A stretch of 55,546 nt of DNA, from assembly GCF_025061645.1 (NCBI RefSeq), contig NZ_JANYMP010000047.1, positions 1 through 55,546 of the forward strand, read 5' to 3'. The translations under genes and the position numbers were made by a program. Of this stretch, positions 51,488-55,546 are shown one piece after another. This stretch comes from Umezawaea endophytica. GTDB lineage: Bacteria; Actinomycetota; Actinomycetes; Mycobacteriales; Pseudonocardiaceae. The notes under the pieces are model-generated. The model saw nothing but the letters and a program-made list of their open reading frames with translations. It did not search any database and was not told the origin of the DNA. How positions within the stretch are numbered: the stretch's first letter is position 1; the number at the start of each line of letters is the position of its first letter.

Positions 51488-54400
51488 GTGACAGAAGTTC
51501 CGTCCGCAGGTGTCCTGATCGAGCCGGAGCCGGAGACCGCGCTCATCGCGTGCACGGTGGCGACAGCCGCCGAACTGCCCGCGGTGAAGGTGCTCTCCAG
51601 CTCCTTCCTGGCCAAGCACCCGGACGCGAAGTTCCTCGCGCTCGTGGTGGACGCCCCGGCGGCCAGCAGGGGGCCGGGGCTGATCACGCCCGCCGACCTG
51701 GGCGTCGAACCCGGTGAACTGGCCGAGCTGGCGACGGCGTGCACCGCCGACCAGCTCTGCGCCGTGCTGCGGCCCCGGCTGCTGGAGACGCTGCTCGCGT
51801 CGGGCCTGCCGGTGCTGTACCTCGACCCGTGGGTCCAGGTGCTGGACTCGGTCACCGAGCCGGTGCTGGCCGCGGTCAAGCGCGGGCCGCTGGTGCTCGT
51901 GCCGCGCGCGCTGCGGCCGCTGCCGGACGACGGCCTGCGCCCGGAGCCCGCCGAACTGCTGGAGACGGGCGTCTTCGACCCCGGCTTCCTCGTCGTGGCG
52001 CCGGGGGCCGAGCCGTTCCTGCACAACCTCGCGGCCCAGCTCCGGCGCACGCCGGACGCGACGAAAGCCGTCCTCGACACCGCTCCCGCGCTGGTCAACC
52101 ACCACGTGCTGCGCGACTCCACCATCGGCCTGTCGGTGTGGAACGCCAACCACCGCGAGCTCTCGCGCGGCGAGGACGGCGTGATGACCATCCTCGGCAC
52201 GCCGCTGCGGACGGTCCACTTCGCCGGGTTCGACCCGAAGCGCCCGTGGCTGCTGTCGGCGGGCTTCGCCGAACGGCCGCGCACCCTGCTGTCCGAGCAC
52301 CCGCTGCTCGCCGACCTGTGCACGACCTACCGCGCGGAGCTGGTGACCCGCGGGTACACCGTGCAGCCCGTCCCGTACGGCTTCGGCGCGCTCGTCGACG
52401 GCACCCCGATCCCCGACGAGCTGCGCGTCGACTACCGCGAGGCGAGCCGCCGCAAGGCCCCGCCGCCCGCGTTCGGCGAGGACGGCGGCGCGGCGTTCCT
52501 GGCCTGGGCCGCCGAGCCCGTGCCCGACCTGCGCGGCAGCACCCGCTGGTCCGCCGCGGTCTGGCGGGCCGACGAAGCGCTGCGCAAGCAGTTCCCCGAC
52601 CCGTTCGGCGTCCACGCCACGGCGTTCCGCGAGTGGTGCGCCGGGGTCGGCGTCGCGAGCGGGCGCCTGCCCGTGCCCGCCGTGCCAGGCCCGGCCGTGG
52701 TCGCCCCCGCCCTGCTCGACCAGCTCGGCGTGTCCGTGCTGGGGGAGGGCCCGGTGGCGGCGCTCGTCCTGGACCTCGCCCGAGCGTCCGGCCTGCCGAC
52801 GTCCACGACCGCGGGCTACCCGGTGGTCGTGCGCGTGGGCAACGAGGAGAACGTGCCCGCGGACCGGTTCGTCGTGGACTACGGCATCGACGCCGGGGCG
52901 CACGAGGAGCGGCACACCGCCCAGGAGCTGTGGGTGCCGTCCGAGGCGACCCGCGCCGCCTCCGAGCGCATCGGCGGCCCGGTCGTGCGCGTCGTCCCGC
53001 TGCCCGTGCGCGACACCGGTGAACGCGAACCGCTCGACGCGGAAGGCCGCGACCTGGTCTTCGGCGCGTTCGCCGACCACGCCGTCGACCGCGCGGGCAA
53101 CGTCCTGGGCGCCGTGTCGGCGTTCCTCGGCGCGTTCCCCGACCGCGGCGACGTGCGGCTGCTGATCTCCGTGACCGGCGCCGCCGAGCACCCGGAAGCC
53201 GCCGAACGCCTGCGCCTGGCCACCGCCGCCGACCCGCGGATCGTGCTGGTCGAGGACGAACCGCTCCCGGACACCGTCGACTGCCTCGTCACGCTGCACC
53301 GGGGCGGTGCCTGCGACCGGATCTCGCGGCACGTCGCCGAACTCGCGGTGCGCGGCGTCCCGGTGCTGCTCAGCGACCACGGCGCCGTGGCGGAGCTGTT
53401 CGACAAGGACTCCGCCGTGCTGGTCCCGTGCCACCAGGGCGGAGCCGAACCGGACGTCCAGGCCGCGTCCAAGCTGATCCGCAGCCTCGCCTCCGACCTG
53501 CCGACCGCCGTCGCCATCGGCGCGGCGGGCCGCGAGCACCTGCTGCACACCCGCTCGCTCGCCCGCGTCGGCGACCAGCTCCGCGAACGCGTCGAACACG
53601 CCTACCGCGGCTGGCGCGCACGCCGTTCCGCCGCGAACCCGGCCGCCGCGGTCGACCCGCTGCGCGCCCTGCACTCGGCGAAGCACGCGCTGCTGCGGCA
53701 GCCGGACACCACGTCCGCGAGCCGGATCCCGATGGCCCCCGCGCTGCGCAAGGTCGTGCTGCGCGTGCTCGACCACTACGACAACCACATGCGCGAAGTC
53801 CTGACGACCCTGGTCGACGGGGTCGAGCGGACCGCGAGCGAGCTGGTCCGCCGCCAGGAGGACATCAAGGCGGGCGTCGGCTTCGGCGAGCTGGAGGTCG
53901 TGCGCGCCGAGGTCGACCAGGTCTCCGAACGCCAGGCGCACCTCAACGACCAGCTCGTGGGCACCGACGACAGCGTCGTGCGGACGCGGGCGGACATGGC
54001 CGCCCAGACCAGGCGGCTGCGCGAGATCGAGGACGCCGTCGTGGGGGAGGCGACCAAGCGCGCGAAGCAGAACGAGGCGCTCGGCTCCCGGCTGGACAAG
54101 CTGACCCACGCGCTGGACCGCACACTGGACCGGATCGACGCGCTGGAGTCCAAGGTCGTGGAGGTGCTGCGCGACCGCGACCACCGGCTCGACGCCGGGG
54201 TCCGGGCCGCCAGCCAGGCCCAGTTGACCGCGGACGCGCTCCGCCGGGTCGTCGTCCGCGAGCACGAGCGGCACAGCGAGACCGAACCCGAGGTCCGCAG
54301 TTCGCTGGTGCTCACCGACGTTGGCCTGCTGCGGCTGCCCGCCGACGACGCGTTCATGCTGCCGCTGCTCTCCAGCAACGGGGTGTGGGAGCCGGAGCTG

Positions 54401-55123
54401 TCCGAGCTGATCGACTCCCTGGTCGAGCCGGACGGCATCTTCCTCGACGTCGGCGCGTACATCGGGTACCAGACCGTGCGCATGCTCAGCAGGCTCGGCA
54501 CCAGCGGCGCGGTGGTCGCGGTCGAGCCGTCGGCCGGTGCGATGGAGCTGCTGAAGCACAACGTCGAGGTGAACCTGCCCGACCGCATCGGCGAACGGCT
54601 CCTCGTCGTCGAGGCGGCCGCCTGGGAGAGCGCGGGCCAGTTGCGCGGCGAACCGGCGCTGACCGGTGGCATCTCCGTCGAGCCGGTGGCCGAGGACGCG
54701 CCCGCCGAGGTGACGCGCGTGCGCGCCACCCGGTTGGACAAGGAGCTGGAGGAGATGCCCGAACTCCACGGCATGAGCCTCTCCGTCGTCCGGGTCGACG
54801 CGCCGGGGCGGGGGCACCGCGCTTTGGCGGGACTCGTCCGGCTGCTGCGCAAGGACCGGCCGCACGTGTTCCTGGAGTTCTCCGCGTCGGCGACGCAGGG
54901 ATTCGGGGACGACCCGGTGACGGTGCTCAAGGAGTTCCGCATGTGGGGGTACGACCTGGTGCCCGTCGCGACCAGGCAGCCCGCGCTCCCCGAGCAGATC
55001 GTGTCGGCGATGGAAGGTCTCCGGTCGATCACGTTGTGGCTCCGGCCGCGGCCCGTTCAGGCCAAAGCACCGGGCCCGGAGGTCGCCGTACCCGTCCGGC
55101 AGGCCGCTGACCAGGCGATTTGA
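51488..55123 (+). CDS. Multidomain glycosyltransferase-coiled coil-FkbM methyltransferase fusion
   Basis: About 1211 residues with distinct blocks. Residues 1-~320 look like a GT-A nucleotide-sugar domain (LIACTVATAAELPAVKVLSSSFLAKHPDAKF, then VLYLDPWVQVLDSV, where DPW replaces the usual DPD). Residues ~355-680 have GT-B features (LWVPSEATRAASERIGG, FGAFADHAVDRAGN, a late VRGVPVLLSDHGAVAELF). Residues ~765-930 form a long coiled coil. Residues ~940-1190 are an FkbM-type SAM methyltransferase (GIFLDVGAYIGYQTVRM, AVVAVEPSAGAMELLKHNVEVN). It may build and cap a polysaccharide or glycolipid; no product can be named. Start GTG 51488 follows a TAGGTT -10-like element at 51474-51479, while GTG 51425 overlaps glnA2 (GTGA). 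Both are in frame. Confidence 0.72.
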   Translation: MTEVPSAGVLIEPEPETALIACTVATAAELPAVKVLSSSFLAKHPDAKFLALVVDAPAASRGPGLITPADLGVEPGELAELATACTADQLCAVLRPRLLETLLASGLPVLYLDPWVQVLDSVTEPVLAAVKRGPLVLVPRALRPLPDDGLRPEPAELLETGVFDPGFLVVAPGAEPFLHNLAAQLRRTPDATKAVLDTAPALVNHHVLRDSTIGLSVWNANHRELSRGEDGVMTILGTPLRTVHFAGFDPKRPWLLSAGFAERPRTLLSEHPLLADLCTTYRAELVTRGYTVQPVPYGFGALVDGTPIPDELRVDYREASRRKAPPPAFGEDGGAAFLAWAAEPVPDLRGSTRWSAAVWRADEALRKQFPDPFGVHATAFREWCAGVGVASGRLPVPAVPGPAVVAPALLDQLGVSVLGEGPVAALVLDLARASGLPTSTTAGYPVVVRVGNEENVPADRFVVDYGIDAGAHEERHTAQELWVPSEATRAASERIGGPVVRVVPLPVRDTGEREPLDAEGRDLVFGAFADHAVDRAGNVLGAVSAFLGAFPDRGDVRLLISVTGAAEHPEAAERLRLATAADPRIVLVEDEPLPDTVDCLVTLHRGGACDRISRHVAELAVRGVPVLLSDHGAVAELFDKDSAVLVPCHQGGAEPDVQAASKLIRSLASDLPTAVAIGAAGREHLLHTRSLARVGDQLRERVEHAYRGWRARRSAANPAAAVDPLRALHSAKHALLRQPDTTSASRIPMAPALRKVVLRVLDHYDNHMREVLTTLVDGVERTASELVRRQEDIKAGVGFGELEVVRAEVDQVSERQAHLNDQLVGTDDSVVRTRADMAAQTRRLREIEDAVVGEATKRAKQNEALGSRLDKLTHALDRTLDRIDALESKVVEVLRDRDHRLDAGVRAASQAQLTADALRRVVVREHERHSETEPEVRSSLVLTDVGLLRLPADDAFMLPLLSSNGVWEPELSELIDSLVEPDGIFLDVGAYIGYQTVRMLSRLGTSGAVVAVEPSAGAMELLKHNVEVNLPDRIGERLLVVEAAAWESAGQLRGEPALTGGISVEPVAEDAPAEVTRVRATRLDKELEEMPELHGMSLSVVRVDAPGRGHRALAGLVRLLRKDRPHVFLEFSASATQGFGDDPVTVLKEFRMWGYDLVPVATRQPALPEQIVSAMEGLRSITLWLRPRPVQAKAPGPEVAVPVRQAADQAI

Positions 55124-55546
55124 CTTCTGTGCGCGCGGTGCGTAACTTTCTCCAAGTCGCACGAGCCACACCGGGTCGAGCGGGGGTTGACTCCGCGTTT
55201 CGAACCGAGTAGCGTCTGTGGCCGCCCCCGAACTACAACTTTCGAATCAGAATCGCTGTGCGCGAATTTGACGAGAGAGTGGCGGTTCGGATAGAACTTC
55301 CCAGAACTAAATGAACTCCAGTTCCTTGCTGGGCCGGTTTCCTCCAAGAGGCCGATTTGACAAGAGAAATGCGGTTCGGATAGCGTCTGGGTATACCAAA
55401 ACTGAATGCGAAGCGAGTTTCTGCTGAGCGAAACGGTCCGAAACGGCCGATTTGACAAAGCGAAAACAGAGTTGCTAAGCTTCAGACACAAACGAAACAC
55501 CGAATACAAACAAACGCCCCGGATCGGGTCGCTGAAAGCGACAAGA
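55120..55546 (+). promoter_or_regulatory. Five tandem promoters, probable rRNA operon leader
   Basis: Five -35/-10 pairs: TTGACT 55120/TAACTT 55143 (17 bp), TTGACT 55187/TAGCGT 55210 (17 bp), TTGACG 55268/TAGAAC 55292 (18 bp), TTGACA 55357/TAGCGT 55381 (18 bp), TTGACA 55452/TAAGCT 55476 (18 bp). The last four share the GATTTGAC context or a GCGGTTCGGATAG block. Such stacked near-consensus promoters precede rRNA operons in actinobacteria. The AT-rich leader after 55485 (ACACAAACGAAACACCG) fits an untranslated rRNA leader. The 16S gene itself is outside the window. The first promoter overlaps the stop of the methyltransferase gene. Confidence 0.75.

Noticed and set aside
24798-55171. Very long open frames antisense to real genes, e.g. 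24798-27761 (987 aa) and 51473-55171 (1232 aa) on the minus strand, and 26369-27800 on the plus strand
   Set aside because: They mirror GC-rich codons of the ATPase and glycosyltransferase genes, are Arg/Pro/Gly- or Leu/Val/His-rich without family motifs, and lack ribosome sites.
1-55546. CRISPR array or insertion sequence
   Set aside because: No regularly spaced repeats and no transposase motifs were found.

Overview
This is a high-GC actinobacterial chromosome segment, most probably from the order Pseudonocardiales (Saccharothrix, Lentzea or Actinosynnema type). The evidence is strong C/G third-position codon use, GTG/TTG starts, many GTGA stop/start overlaps, apparently leaderless genes, and a backbone whose gene content matches the Mycobacterium tuberculosis block Rv2222c-Rv2236c. 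Shared members are glnA2, TAP-type esterase, panB, RNase H/CobC phosphatase, zinc-ribbon protein, Nif3-like protein, CobC-like PLP enzyme, ptpA, SURF1 and cobD. The order is broken up by several accessory insertions. The right edge carries a run of strong promoters that probably drive an rRNA operon just outside the window.

Layout: (1) 0.1-3.4 kb, a secreted GH30/ricin-domain glycosidase divergent from a ROK repressor. (2) 3.3-11.3 kb, a Wadjet-type locus (jetA, jetB and SMC-like jetC). jetD survives only as its N-terminal domain, and jetA and jetB are separated by a 152-bp segment bounded by a 17-bp direct repeat. (3) 11.4-15.0 kb, cobD convergent with a ptpA/fructosamine kinase-like/DUF1349/SURF1 operon. 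(4) 15.0-16.6 kb, an unknown protein translationally coupled to a broken DUF4365-like gene. (5) 16.8-21.8 kb, an operon of prenyl synthase, CobC-like, Nif3-like, zinc-ribbon protein and RNase H/phosphatase. (6) 21.8-23.1 kb, an FMN reductase with a strong leader hairpin, then RNase P RNA.

(7) 23.2-32.2 kb, a type IV secretion-like module: two small membrane proteins, a VirB4-like ATPase, a VirB6-like membrane protein, a one-pass protein, a transglycosylase/NlpC-P60 hydrolase and a small Gly/Pro-rich protein. A ParB-like ribbon-helix-helix gene lies upstream. Two ~120-bp long-hairpin elements bracket the module and differ mainly by compensatory base changes. No relaxase, coupling ATPase or integrase is visible. 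(8) 32.2-38.4 kb, a small conserved protein, RNB ribonuclease, F420:NADPH oxidoreductase, P-loop kinase-like protein, metal-receptor protein, panB, VOC protein and a hydrolase. (9) 38.4-50.0 kb, lysX, an FAD monooxygenase, nadE, a TAP-type lipoprotein esterase, a DUF3800 gene with a facing small structured RNA candidate, and an lprG/P55-type lipoprotein-MFS pair. (10) 50.1-55.5 kb, glnA2, a multidomain glycosyltransferase/FkbM-methyltransferase fusion and the rrn promoter array.

The most interesting points are the apparently nuclease-less Wadjet locus, the covarying hairpin elements around the secretion-like module, two gene junctions split by inserted DNA with the stop/start region duplicated, and the glycosyltransferase-coiled coil-FkbM fusion. 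All family assignments come from reading motifs; no database search was run.
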